From Clostridiales bacterium (GTDB taxonomy: Bacteria; Bacillota; Clostridia; Lachnospirales; Lachnospiraceae), in assembly GCA_022778745.1 (NCBI GenBank), contig JALFSR010000108.1:1-39721 (forward strand): 39,721 nucleotides of DNA, given 5' to 3'. Every line of letters starts with the position of its first letter. Positions within the stretch are counted from its first letter, which is position 1. A model generated the notes under the pieces. It saw only the letters and a list, made by a program, of their open reading frames with translations, did not search any database and was not told the origin of the DNA. This document shows, one piece after another, positions 11,425-20,635 of this stretch. The position numbers and the translations under genes were made by a program.

Positions 11425-13343
11425 GGTTGAAAAAAATGATTAAGAAGGCAGTTGACACAGTAGTCAATCCCGAAGAGGCGAAGAAACTTAGCCAATGGAA
11501 AAACAGATTTGAAAAGGCAAGGATTGCGTATGAGTCAGAGCTCGAGCTTATAAGCCGTAGAGATGAGCTGTATGAAGGAAGCCGTAAGGTTGAAAAAAAT
11601 CCTAACAGTAATTCAGGCGTAAAGAAGCTTGCAATTAATGTGAGAAATATTTGCTATGAGCTTATTGAATCACAGGTTGATAGTTCGATACCAAGTCCCA
11701 GAGTAATACCTATTCATAAAGAGGACGAGGAAGCGGCCAAAGTAATTGAAGCATTTTTAACTAATGAGATTCAGACGCTCGGTGCAGAAATACTTAATGA
11801 CCAAAATGAAAGAACGACGTATGTACAAGGAGCAGATTTCTTCCATGTTGAATGGGATAGTTCAAAAGGACTACACACAACGTATGGCGATATAGTCATC
11901 TCAGAGAGACATCCGAGACAAATTATTCCACAGCCCGGTGTAGTTGACTTTGATAAAATGGACTATTTCTTTATCCAGTACAATATGACGAAAGACTTTA
12001 TAAAGAGAAAGTACGGCGTTGATGTTGAGCTTGCTGATGTAGATCATAATTTCACAACCGAAGATGCAATGCAATGCGATGACATCGGCACAGTCACACA
12101 GGCATATTACCGCAATAAAAATGGTGGCATAGGTGTATTTATTTGGTGCGACGATTATATTCTCGAAGATATGGAAGACTATCAGAAGAGAAGAATAGAG
12201 GTATGTGCAAAGTGTGGAAAACCGAAAACGGGTGAAAAATGCGAATGCGGAAGTAAAAAGTTTGTCGAAGAAGTGCAAGATTATGAGATCATTAACGAAA
12301 AGATTGTTACGTTTACTGAAACGTTTGAACCCACATTCGAAGAAGAAGTACCACTCACCGATGCTAACGGAGCACCGATGCTTAATGAGGTCGGTAAGCC
12401 GATAATAACAACAAAGACGAGAAATGTTAAATTGCCATATTATAAGCCTAATATTTTCCCTATTGTAGAGCGCAAAAATGTATCACGTTACAATAAATTC
12501 CTTGGCTCGTCTGACATTGATGTCATAAGAGACCAACAGGACGCAATCTCAAAAATAGGTTCAAAAATACAGGAAAAAATACTTATGGGTGGCTCTTATC
12601 TTCAGCTTCCGAAGAATACCGATGTTGAGACATCGGACAAGGAATATAAGATTATTAGAGTAGACCAAAGTAACGCAAATTTGGTTGGAGTAAGAACAAC
12701 TCAAGCTGATATATCTCAAGATTTATCAATGCTTGCTCAGAATTACAGCTTTGCGCAGTCAACACTCGGAATTACAAATGCGTTCCAGGGCAAATATGAC
12801 GCGTCGGCTCGTTCGGGCAGTGCTAAGCAGTATTCGATTAACCAGGCAGCAGGAAGGCTTGAAAGTAAACGTGTGATGAAAAATGCAGCATACGCAAAGC
12901 TTTATGAAATGATGTTTAAGTTTGCACTTGCTTATGCAGACCAGCCTATGCCGATTAGTAGTGAAAACACAGACGGAAGCAAAGAATATTCGGCGTTTGA
13001 TAGATACATGTTCCTAAAGAGAGATAGCGCGGGAGAGTATTATTGGAATGATGAGTTTATTTTCACAACTAATCCTACATCGACAATAATGACAAATCGA
13101 GAGGCTATGTGGCAACAGATAGATCTTAAGTTACAGAGTGGTGCTTTCGGACCGGTAGGAGATTTGCAGACATCGTTGTTATACTGGAAGCTTATGGAAA
13201 AAAACGGATATCCAAATGCGGGAATAATAAAAGACAGTATTGAAGCTAGAATATCAGAGCAGGAAGGAGCGCGAAATGATGTGTCCGCTATGCAGGGTGG
13301 AGATGGCAATATCCAATTCGACTTACAAGGTCTCGTTGGATAA
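11421..13343 (+). CDS. Portal protein with internal zinc finger
   Basis: 640 aa; ATG 11421 overlaps the terminase stop and has GGGGAG upstream. Large helical protein with the connector-type signature around LGSSDIDVIRDQQDAISKIGSKI and FAQSTLGITNAFQGKYDASARSGSAKQ. It forms the twelve-fold ring at the packaging vertex. A four-cysteine knuckle CAKCGKPKTGEKCEC lies near residue 262, an insertion most likely binding zinc. Position between terL and scaffold confirms the role. Confidence 0.88.
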   Translation: MRLKKMIKKAVDTVVNPEEAKKLSQWKNRFEKARIAYESELELISRRDELYEGSRKVEKNPNSNSGVKKLAINVRNICYELIESQVDSSIPSPRVIPIHKEDEEAAKVIEAFLTNEIQTLGAEILNDQNERTTYVQGADFFHVEWDSSKGLHTTYGDIVISERHPRQIIPQPGVVDFDKMDYFFIQYNMTKDFIKRKYGVDVELADVDHNFTTEDAMQCDDIGTVTQAYYRNKNGGIGVFIWCDDYILEDMEDYQKRRIEVCAKCGKPKTGEKCECGSKKFVEEVQDYEIINEKIVTFTETFEPTFEEEVPLTDANGAPMLNEVGKPIITTKTRNVKLPYYKPNIFPIVERKNVSRYNKFLGSSDIDVIRDQQDAISKIGSKIQEKILMGGSYLQLPKNTDVETSDKEYKIIRVDQSNANLVGVRTTQADISQDLSMLAQNYSFAQSTLGITNAFQGKYDASARSGSAKQYSINQAAGRLESKRVMKNAAYAKLYEMMFKFALAYADQPMPISSENTDGSKEYSAFDRYMFLKRDSAGEYYWNDEFIFTTNPTSTIMTNREAMWQQIDLKLQSGAFGPVGDLQTSLLYWKLMEKNGYPNAGIIKDSIEARISEQEGARNDVSAMQGGDGNIQFDLQGLVG

Positions 13344-13464
13344 TGAAGGTAGCCCCAAGTTAGTGCTTGAGCAGGAGCTTACTTGCAGAAGCAAAAAATG
13401 CAGTAATTACAATAAGATAGTAAGTACTGTTAGAAATCCAATAAATAACGTTGTGTCAGAATGA
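13276..13464 (+). CDS. Zinc-ribbon small protein overlapping the portal 3' end (62 aa)
   Basis: AAGGAG lies before ATG 13276 (MMCPLCRVEMAIS). The pattern C-P-L-C ... C-R-S-K-K-C is a zinc ribbon. Its first 68 bases overlap the end of the portal gene in another frame. Similar short ribbon proteins follow the portal gene in other Clostridia short-tailed prophages as far as I recall. Function unknown; head assembly or portal-associated is an inference from position. Confidence 0.6.
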   Translation: MMCPLCRVEMAISNSTYKVSLDNEGSPKLVLEQELTCRSKKCSNYNKIVSTVRNPINNVVSE

Positions 13465-13531
13465 CATATTTTACAACACCTCCATAACGGAGTTAGTGCT
13501 CTCCGATAAAAAAGCACATTTTTGGTTAATT

Positions 13532-13555
13532 AAGCATCCACAAGGGTGCTTTTTT
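13532..13555 (+). terminator. Intrinsic terminator before the scaffold gene
   Basis: AAGCATCC and GGGTGCTT pair with one G-U, loop ACAA, followed by TTTTTT. A smaller GGAG/CTCC hairpin precedes it. It lies inside the late operon, 50 bases before the scaffold gene. Confidence 0.75.
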
Positions 13556-13601
13556 GATATATAAATTCGCAACCAAGAGCGGAAAAATGGAAAGGAGAAA
13601 T

Positions 13602-14444
13602 ATGGGTGCAGATTTAAGCGTAAACAATGAGTCGGTCGCTGAGACTCAGGAAACCGGAGCGGAAGTTGTTACTACTGATGTTAATACAGATAGTTCAGAA
13701 ACAATCGAAGCAGAAGGACAGCAGTTAGCAGAAGGCAGTGAGGCAGAAATTCAGAGTGCTGAAGAAAATGCCAAGTATGCCGCCGCAAGACGCAGGGCGG
13801 AGCAGGAGTTTGCTAAAAGGCAGAGAGAATCGGATTTAGCATTTGAGCGGAGATTTGCAGGATACACAAATCCGATCACAGGACAGCCTATACGTTCACA
13901 AAAGGATTATTTTGATGCTTTAGATGCACAGGAAAAGCTTCAAATGGAGCAGAGTTTACAGAGCGGAAATGTAACCGCTGATGAGCTTAATTCCTATATC
14001 GAAAAGCAGATTAATAATAATCCTGCCATTTTACAAGCACAGCAGATTATTGAAGCGACAAAACAGCTTGAGATTCAGAATCGTCTTGAGAATGATGTCA
14101 AAGAGATTCAGAAACTTGACAGTTCGGTGAAAAGCATTGATGACATCCTTAATAAGGATAATGCCGCCGCTATGATTCAGTATGTAAACGACCACAATGT
14201 GAGTCTTGCTGATGCTTATAAGATGTTCAATTACGATGCACTTGTGTCTCAAATGACAGCAGGCGCAAAACAGGCAACAATAAATAGCATGAAGAATACA
14301 CAGCATCTAAACCAGACTAATGGTATTTCTAATAGTGATGATGGCGGTGTTGATATTCCTAGTGAAGAGTTGCCACAGTGGAAGAGGGCTTTCCCTGATT
14401 GTTCAATGAAGGAATTGAAGGCCAAGTATAACAAGATTTTATGA
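13602..14444 (+). CDS. Scaffold protein
   Basis: 280 aa; ATG 13602 has AAAGGAG upstream. The acidic, low-complexity N-terminus (residues 1-60) is followed by long charged helices (RRRAEQEFAKRQRESDLAFERR) and a basic C-terminal end (LPQWKRAFPDCSMKELKAKYNKIL) typical of coat-binding regions. Its place between portal and major capsid protein is the usual one. It should guide prohead assembly and leave the head; no protease motif is seen. Confidence 0.75.
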   Translation: MGADLSVNNESVAETQETGAEVVTTDVNTDSSETIEAEGQQLAEGSEAEIQSAEENAKYAAARRRAEQEFAKRQRESDLAFERRFAGYTNPITGQPIRSQKDYFDALDAQEKLQMEQSLQSGNVTADELNSYIEKQINNNPAILQAQQIIEATKQLEIQNRLENDVKEIQKLDSSVKSIDDILNKDNAAAMIQYVNDHNVSLADAYKMFNYDALVSQMTAGAKQATINSMKNTQHLNQTNGISNSDDGGVDIPSEELPQWKRAFPDCSMKELKAKYNKIL

Positions 14445-14459
14445 TAAGGAGATTAAAAC

Positions 14460-15461
14460 ATGGCTATTGTATTTTCAAAGAAGAGTGGATTAAATGATGA
14501 TTTGTGGAAGGTAACAGACCAGGTAGTTAGAGCTGTACTTATGGATACAGATAACGAGAAGAACAATGATGATGAGCTGGTTAAGTCGCTGTTTAACATT
14601 AAGAAGTCAGATAAGTTCGGTGAGAAGATGACCGGTCTTACAGAAATGGCTAATTTTGATATTGTCGATGAAGGCGATAACGGTGTTCAGGATGAGCTTC
14701 AGCAGGGCTTCTCAAAGCTTATTGAGCATAAGCAGTTCATTAAGACATTTGTATGCACAGCAGAAATGAATGAAGACGGCGATATCGATACAATGAAGAC
14801 AGCAGCAGCTAACTTTGTTAGAGCTTACAAGAGGACACGTGCACAGTATGCTTCAGATGCACTTACAGCTGAGGGCGAATCCTTCATGTTCGGTGGAAAG
14901 TCACTTGATAAGACCACAGGTGATGCAAAGGCACTTTTCGCAACAGATCATCCTGGAAAGAAGTCGGGCGTTGCTGCGCAGTCCAATGTATTTACAAATG
15001 GATTTGGAACAGATTCTAAGATGCTTAACAGACTGGCTAATATCGGTCGCAATTTCAAGAATGCCTCTGGTAATGTTATGGGATACACATTTGATACAAT
15101 TGTTATTCCCGGCAATTGCCCCGAGCTTGAGGATACTGTAAAAAAGATTATTAAGTCAGACCTTACAGTTGGTTCAAATTACAATGATGTAAATACTCAG
15201 AAGGGACTCTGGAATCTGGTAGTAAATCACAGATGGGTGGCTGCAGAGGGAAAGGCACCTTATATTATCATGTCGAGTGAAGCCAATAAGGAGCTTTCAG
15301 GTTCAGTATTCTTTGACAGAATCCCACTTACTATGAAGGACTGGGTAGAGGAGAAGAGTTTCAACCTTAACTGGTCAGGTAGAGCAAGAATGTCTGCCGG
15401 ATTCTTTGACTGGAGACATGTCATCCTTGGCGGTGCTGACTTAGGTACAACACTGTCATAA
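14460..15461 (+). CDS. Major capsid protein (HK97-fold, gpT-like)
   Basis: 333 aa. Mixed alpha-beta with an A-domain-like C-terminus (NLVVNHRWVAAEGKAPYIIMSSEANKEL removed here to key parts: VAAEGKAP, FFDRIPLTMKDWVEE, WRHVILGGAD). It resembles the Mu gpT-like branch of HK97-fold coats. Codon use is richer in AAG and CTT than its neighbours, as expected for a highly expressed gene. GGAGATTAAAAC ribosome site. A strong terminator follows directly. Confidence 0.85.
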   Translation: MAIVFSKKSGLNDDLWKVTDQVVRAVLMDTDNEKNNDDELVKSLFNIKKSDKFGEKMTGLTEMANFDIVDEGDNGVQDELQQGFSKLIEHKQFIKTFVCTAEMNEDGDIDTMKTAAANFVRAYKRTRAQYASDALTAEGESFMFGGKSLDKTTGDAKALFATDHPGKKSGVAAQSNVFTNGFGTDSKMLNRLANIGRNFKNASGNVMGYTFDTIVIPGNCPELEDTVKKIIKSDLTVGSNYNDVNTQKGLWNLVVNHRWVAAEGKAPYIIMSSEANKELSGSVFFDRIPLTMKDWVEEKSFNLNWSGRARMSAGFFDWRHVILGGADLGTTLS

Positions 15462-15470
15462 GTGAATAGC

Positions 15471-15499
15471 AAAAGGGGTGGAGCAATCTGCCCCTTTTT
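15471..15499 (+). terminator. Intrinsic terminator after the capsid gene
   Basis: Perfect 8-bp stem AAAAGGGG (15471-15478) / CCCCTTTT (15491-15498) with a 12-base loop and T-run. It probably lowers transcription beyond the capsid gene and so helps set the coat-to-tail ratio. Confidence 0.8.
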
Positions 15500-15516
15500 A
15501 TTTTTAGGAGAATAAT

Positions 15517-15807
15517 ATGATACCAAAGAATCTAAAAATCGGTGACACATTTGAAGATGGCAATTCAACTTATGAGATTATCCGCGTATTAAAAGACGGT
15601 AATTATATTTCCAAGAGAGTTGAATGCAATAAGCTTGTGGAAAAAGATAAGTTTTTGGAAGAAAAAGCAGAAGATAAGAAATACACTAAGACGCAGATTA
15701 ACAGAATGAGTATTGCTGAATTAAAGAAGTTGGCTAATGAATACGGAATTGAAGCGACAGGCGGTTCTGCTATTAAGAAGGCTATTATCGAAAAATTGGA
15801 GTTATAA
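15517..15807 (+). CDS. Head-tail region protein with HeH/SAP-like C-terminus (96 aa)
   Basis: Residues 1-45 form a strand-rich module (IGDTFEDGNSTYEIIRVLKDG). Residues about 55-96 (TQINRMSIAELKKLANEYGIEATGG-AIKKAIIEKL) match the helix-extended-helix (HeH/LEM, Rho-N-like) motif common in small phage proteins next to the capsid gene. Its exact job is unknown; nucleic acid or head-surface binding is possible. Confidence 0.65.
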   Translation: MIPKNLKIGDTFEDGNSTYEIIRVLKDGNYISKRVECNKLVEKDKFLEEKAEDKKYTKTQINRMSIAELKKLANEYGIEATGGSAIKKAIIEKLEL

Positions 15808-15810
15808 ATT

Positions 15811-16731
15811 ATGACATGGGAAGAATTGAAATTAGCAACCATACAGAAAATGTTTAGTGCAAATGGAAGCACTATCCCGACAGACGACAGTACAAGGGAC
15901 TACTTGGCGGCAATGCCACAGGTAGCAAACGAAGGTATTTTAATGCTTTCGACGGCAGGTAAGTTTTTGGTTAAGAGTGTGTCTATTTCAATTAACCCTA
16001 TACCAAATATCTTAGGCAAAGAGACTGGCGGAAAAATCCATCTGAAAGAAAGCGGTGAAATGATATTTAGCGGAGAACGTGCTAGGTCATATTACTTTGA
16101 AGCTACGGGAAAGTGCACTGCTACAATTTCAGCAGGAGATTATGTAGAAATTGTTGATATCGATAGCATAAATAAGTATACGCCGTTTAAGGGATTGATA
16201 ACCAATGAAAAACAGCTTCCTGTAACTATAGTATTCGATTCGGAATATCCATATTCAGTAAAGAATATTGCGTTATACAGGTCTAAATTTACAGAGCCTG
16301 GCTTAGTTCCGGATTATTGTGAAAAAGTCAGATTTCGTATGCCGGATATTGTTGATGATTTTCATTCGATTAATTCAATCTACTTTGAAGGCGATATTCA
16401 AAATACAAGATATATTAAGACGGATGAGGTTTACCAAGAGGGTGATAAGGTACTTGCCCTCGATAGAGAAGTCCCAGGTAATTACATAGTGTATTACAAT
16501 GCACTACCTCCAACCATAACAAGTGGAACAGAGGATAGCTATGAATTATCGCTTGACAGAGAAGTGGCTGCAATATTACCGCTTTATATGGCTTCACAGC
16601 TATATAAAGAGGATGATATCTCAATTGCCACACAGTACAGGAATGAGTTTGAAGTTGCGTTTGAAAGATTACAGAGTACTGCGATAAACGGCAAGGCGGA
16701 AGAGATTAAAAGCGAAAGTGGGTGGATTTAA
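15811..16731 (+). CDS. Head-to-tail adaptor, with inserted beta domain (306 aa)
   Basis: First 50 residues (MTWEELKLATIQKMF ... AMPQVANEGILML) and the last 60 (EVAAILPLYMASQLYKEDDISIATQYRNEFE) form helices like the portal-docking connector of short-tailed phages; the middle is a beta-rich insertion rich in aromatic strands. That order supports a connector ring protein. The stop overlaps the next start (TAATG). Confidence 0.6.
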   Translation: MTWEELKLATIQKMFSANGSTIPTDDSTRDYLAAMPQVANEGILMLSTAGKFLVKSVSISINPIPNILGKETGGKIHLKESGEMIFSGERARSYYFEATGKCTATISAGDYVEIVDIDSINKYTPFKGLITNEKQLPVTIVFDSEYPYSVKNIALYRSKFTEPGLVPDYCEKVRFRMPDIVDDFHSINSIYFEGDIQNTRYIKTDEVYQEGDKVLALDREVPGNYIVYYNALPPTITSGTEDSYELSLDREVAAILPLYMASQLYKEDDISIATQYRNEFEVAFERLQSTAINGKAEEIKSESGWI

Positions 16732-18599
16732 TGGCGGTAAATTTTAGCATACCTAAGAGCCCAAGCAAAAGCATAATGACAATTGACGACTTTCTCGGAG
16801 TCGATTTCAGCAATTCTCCTGCTAACATTGACGATAACAAGAGCCCAAACGCAGTAAATCTCATAAGAGATGTACCTGGAAAAGTCCGTAAAAGGATGGG
16901 ATATGAAGTAATAAAAGACTATGGGCAGGGTAATATAAACGGATATCACACAAGGCGCGGAGATAATAAGGCCATTGTTCACGTTGGAACAAATATGTAT
17001 ATGGGTGATAATATTGTTTACGAGGGTGCTAATGATGCAATATCTCGTTCGTGGCAGTTTAACGATAACCTTTATATTATTGACGGCAAAAAGATGCTAC
17101 AGTATGATGGCAAAAGTTTGCACACTTGTGAGAGCGTAGCATATATCCCAACAATAACCATTGCAAAAGCACCTGGTGGTGGTGGCACACAGTATGAAGC
17201 TCTTAATTTAATTCAGCCTGCTTTTATTGAATTGTTTTTGAGCGACGGAACAAGTACATCTTATCAGCTTACATTTGGTGAGCTAGACGATACTCCGGTT
17301 AAAGTGTGGTTTCTTGACTCAAATGCAAATTGGGTTGAAAAGAAAGAGGGAACTGATTTTACTGTAAATAGACCGGCAGGAACCATTAATTTTACAACTG
17401 CACCTGGAAAGAGCCCATTAACAGGAGAGGATAATGTTAAGATACAGGCATACAGAACAGTCGAAGGATACGCAGACAGAATTAATAGGTGCAAGTTTGG
17501 TACGAGATTTGGCGTTAATGGGGCTTTTGACAGACTGTTTATAAGCGGAAATCCTGATTATCCAAATAGTGACTGGTATAGCCAACAGTGGGACTGTACA
17601 TATTTCCCAGACACAGGGTATTCATTGCTTGGAAGTTCAAAAAGTGCCATAGTCGGCTATTCAATTATTAGTAACTATCTTGCTACACACAAGGATGAAA
17701 TGGAACAAGACTTGTCTATTATTTTGCGTGAAGGAGATATGGTTGATAATGAGCCTTCATTCAAAATAATAAATACCTTGCAAGGTGCAGGAGCAATAGC
17801 TACTAATAGTTTTGCTTATTTATGTACAGAGCCTTTATTTTTAACGAGAAGCGGACTTTATGCAGTAACTGCACAGGATATAACAGGCGAAAAGTACGCA
17901 CAGAGCAGAAGTTTCTACTTGAATGGAAAATTGACTAATGAAAAATACGAAGATTTAGTTAATAGTTTTGCTTGCATTTACAATGATATGTATCTACTAA
18001 GTGTTGCACACGATAGATTGTATATTCTTGACGGACTTCAACCGATCAGGACAGATAAATCAGAGCCGTATGCAACGAGACAGTATGTTGCCTTTTATTG
18101 TAATAACCTGCCGATTCATTCAATGTGGGAGCAGGATAATAGACTGTTTTTTGGTACAAATGACGGAAAGATATGCCGTTTTTATAACGATAAAGAGTCT
18201 CTTAACTCATATAGCGATAATGGAGAGAGAATCGTATGCCAATGGGAGACACCAGATATAGACGGTACCTTGTTCTATAAAAACAAGACTCTTAGATATA
18301 TTGCTATTCGCGTTGGCGCAGCAATTGCAACCAGTGTAAAAATATATGGAATGGATAGAGGACTTTGGAATTTCATCAAGTATGACAATACATTTGGTCG
18401 ATACTTTTCGTTCCAAAACTTAGTATTCTCGAAAGTAGCATTTAGTGGAAATAAAACACAGAAAGTTTCAAGGACAAAGGTAAGAATTAAAAAGGTTGAT
18501 AAGTATAGGATAAGACTTGTAAACGATGAATTGAATGAGCCATTTGCATTGTATAACATAGCGATGGAATATACAGAAAATGGAAATTACAAGGGATAA
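16731..18599 (+). CDS. Tail hub / stabilization protein (622 aa)
   Basis: Begins with a motif known from short-tail hub proteins: FLGVDFSNSPANIDDNKSPNAVNL ... RKRMGY (read around residues 20-60). Repeated strands throughout suggest a beta-propeller or sandwich stack. In short-tailed phages this protein plugs the connector and carries the fibre. ATG overlaps the preceding stop. The family name is uncertain. Confidence 0.65.
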   Translation: MAVNFSIPKSPSKSIMTIDDFLGVDFSNSPANIDDNKSPNAVNLIRDVPGKVRKRMGYEVIKDYGQGNINGYHTRRGDNKAIVHVGTNMYMGDNIVYEGANDAISRSWQFNDNLYIIDGKKMLQYDGKSLHTCESVAYIPTITIAKAPGGGGTQYEALNLIQPAFIELFLSDGTSTSYQLTFGELDDTPVKVWFLDSNANWVEKKEGTDFTVNRPAGTINFTTAPGKSPLTGEDNVKIQAYRTVEGYADRINRCKFGTRFGVNGAFDRLFISGNPDYPNSDWYSQQWDCTYFPDTGYSLLGSSKSAIVGYSIISNYLATHKDEMEQDLSIILREGDMVDNEPSFKIINTLQGAGAIATNSFAYLCTEPLFLTRSGLYAVTAQDITGEKYAQSRSFYLNGKLTNEKYEDLVNSFACIYNDMYLLSVAHDRLYILDGLQPIRTDKSEPYATRQYVAFYCNNLPIHSMWEQDNRLFFGTNDGKICRFYNDKESLNSYSDNGERIVCQWETPDIDGTLFYKNKTLRYIAIRVGAAIATSVKIYGMDRGLWNFIKYDNTFGRYFSFQNLVFSKVAFSGNKTQKVSRTKVRIKKVDKYRIRLVNDELNEPFALYNIAMEYTENGNYKG

Positions 18600-18608
18600 G
18601 GAGAAAAT

Positions 18609-20507
18609 ATGGCATTTACTAAAATAACGAGTGAAGATACAGCCAATAAGGGTGTAGTTGGACTTGCTGATACACCGAATTTATCGACTCAGGAAATGCA
18701 AAAAAAATTCGATGAATTAGCTACAGATGTTATCATACCTAAATTCAATATGCTTTCAGATGAGCTTGATTCAAAGTCTATTGATAAGAAGGTTTCGAGC
18801 GAAGAAATCACAAATATTAGAATTAATGAGGATAAGCAGCTTGAGACTTCAAATGATGGCGGAGTAACTTGGGAAGCAACAGCTTCAAGTGGACATATTA
18901 TCGAAAATGGAGCAAGCACACAATATCCTGCTAGAGCAAGGCTTCAGTTCAGTGATAATGTAGTAATATCTGACAATCCACAGCAAAACAAGACATTTAT
19001 TTCTGTCCCCGCCGGTGAAAAGGGGGAAAAGGGTGAAAGTGCAACAATCACTATTGGTAATGTAGAGAGTGGTAATGAAGCACATGTTGAGAATGTTGGT
19101 AGTGATACAGACGCAATATTCAATTTTACATTCCCTAGAGGTGAACACGGTTCGGCAGCCACAATAAGAGTTGGTTCAGTACAGAGTGGTCAAAATGCTT
19201 CTGTATTTAATAGTGGAACAACAAGTGACGCTGTATTCAACTTTGTACTCCCAAAGGGAGAGAAAGGTGATACTGGTACATCATTCCAAATTAAGGGTAT
19301 GTATGCCACATATGAGGAATTGATAGCAGCACACCCAACTGGTTCAAGAGGTGACGCATACGCCGTAGGAACAAGTGTGGAAAATGTTATTTATAACTGG
19401 AATAACGACACAAAAGCATGGGATAACCTCGGTGGACTTAAAGGTGCTAAGGGTGATACTGGTGAGAGTGCCACAATCACAGTTGGAACAGTTACAAAGG
19501 GCGAAATTACTAATGTAGAGAATGTAGGTACAAGTGAACACGCTATTTTCAATTTCACTTTAGAGCAAGGAGCAAAGGGTGAAAAGGGTGATTCTGCTAC
19601 TGTATCAGTTGGTTCAGTTGAGCAAGGTGATTATCCCGAAGTAATAAATGTAGGTACACCACAGAACGCAATTTTGAACTTCAAGTTACAAAAAGGCGAT
19701 AAGGGTGAGCAGGGCAATCCGACTGTTGTTAATGGAAAAAACGGCGTAAATATCAATCTGTATGCAACAGACATTGATATGAGCGATAAGGAAGCAACTA
19801 AGGTTAGTGAAAAGATAAGCAATGTTTCAGCATCTGTTAATGCGTTAAGCAACAAAGTAACTACTCTCGAGGCGGATGTGGTAAAGAATACATCTGTACT
19901 GACTCTTGAAGAAATCAATGCAGGAACAGAGGCGGAACTAGCTGACAAGGTACCAAATGCTAACGCCTTAAAAAAGGTAAACAACAGTATAGGAGATATT
20001 TCAGGGTTTACTAATGATACCTATGATAGTATAGGAACTTATATTCAGTATTGTGTCGATAATGGCTATTTACCTGATATTAATAACTTACCTTTAATTC
20101 CTACTATGACAAGTAATACAGCTCCTAGTGGTGTGGCAAGCGCAAGTAGTGTATATAGTAGCAATCATGACGCTTACAAGGCTTTTGATAATGATATCTC
20201 TACATGGTGGGATGCAAACGGAGGAGTTGGTAACTGGTTACAGTATAAGTTTACTAAAAAAGTATGTGTTAATAAGTTAATTGCAACAGATAATAACGGA
20301 ACAACTCACATGGGTGTATTTAAGCTACAAGGCTCAAATGACGGTAGTAGCTATACTGATATTGCAACGATTGACGCAAGAAATGCTAGTTCAGTTACAA
20401 AGAATATAGCTAATACAAATTACTACCAGTATTATAGAGTTATTAGCGTAAGTGATACATCAGGTTTCACTTTAACATCATTACAATTATACGGAATTAC
20501 ACAGTAA
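18609..20507 (+). CDS. Tail fibre with collagen-like linkers and C-terminal discoidin (F5/8C) domain
   Basis: 632 aa. N-terminal attachment part (1-130). Then G-E-K-G-type linkers and four copies of a 38-residue unit at about 144-181, 183-220, 287-324 and 329-366 (S-A-T-I-x-V-G-x-V ... A-I-F-N-F). Between copies 2 and 3 lies a globular insert with YATYEELIAAHPTGSRGDAY, a motif frequent in gut phage fibres. Residues about 390-430 are coiled coil (NALSNKVTTLEADV). Residues about 500-632 read as an F5/8 type C sugar-binding fold (AFDNDISTWWDANG, LQYKF, FKLQGSNDGSSYTDIA). It should bind host surface glycans. Confidence 0.85.
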   Translation: MAFTKITSEDTANKGVVGLADTPNLSTQEMQKKFDELATDVIIPKFNMLSDELDSKSIDKKVSSEEITNIRINEDKQLETSNDGGVTWEATASSGHIIENGASTQYPARARLQFSDNVVISDNPQQNKTFISVPAGEKGEKGESATITIGNVESGNEAHVENVGSDTDAIFNFTFPRGEHGSAATIRVGSVQSGQNASVFNSGTTSDAVFNFVLPKGEKGDTGTSFQIKGMYATYEELIAAHPTGSRGDAYAVGTSVENVIYNWNNDTKAWDNLGGLKGAKGDTGESATITVGTVTKGEITNVENVGTSEHAIFNFTLEQGAKGEKGDSATVSVGSVEQGDYPEVINVGTPQNAILNFKLQKGDKGEQGNPTVVNGKNGVNINLYATDIDMSDKEATKVSEKISNVSASVNALSNKVTTLEADVVKNTSVLTLEEINAGTEAELADKVPNANALKKVNNSIGDISGFTNDTYDSIGTYIQYCVDNGYLPDINNLPLIPTMTSNTAPSGVASASSVYSSNHDAYKAFDNDISTWWDANGGVGNWLQYKFTKKVCVNKLIATDNNGTTHMGVFKLQGSNDGSSYTDIATIDARNASSVTKNIANTNYYQYYRVISVSDTSGFTLTSLQLYGITQ

Positions 20508-20554
20508 ACTGTTGTTTAGCCAAATTAATGAGTAGTAGGTAAAAGGATAAAATA

Positions 20555-20587
20555 ATGGAACAAATAGGCGGTGCAATGGATGATTAA
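20555..20587 (+). CDS. Possible micro-ORF (10 aa) between fibre genes
   Basis: ATG at 20555 has AAAAGG upstream and encodes MEQIGGAMDD. The 128-bp spacer around it shows nothing else. It may be a translated leader peptide or chance. Conservation in related phages would decide. Confidence 0.2.
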   Translation: MEQIGGAMDD

Positions 20588-20635
20588 CCACAATTATTAA
20601 CTATTATTATCAATAATTCTGAAAGGAGAATTTTA

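Noticed and set aside
18609-20507. Diversity-generating retroelement target in the fibre gene
   Set aside because: No reverse transcriptase, accessory protein or template repeat is seen anywhere in the circle.
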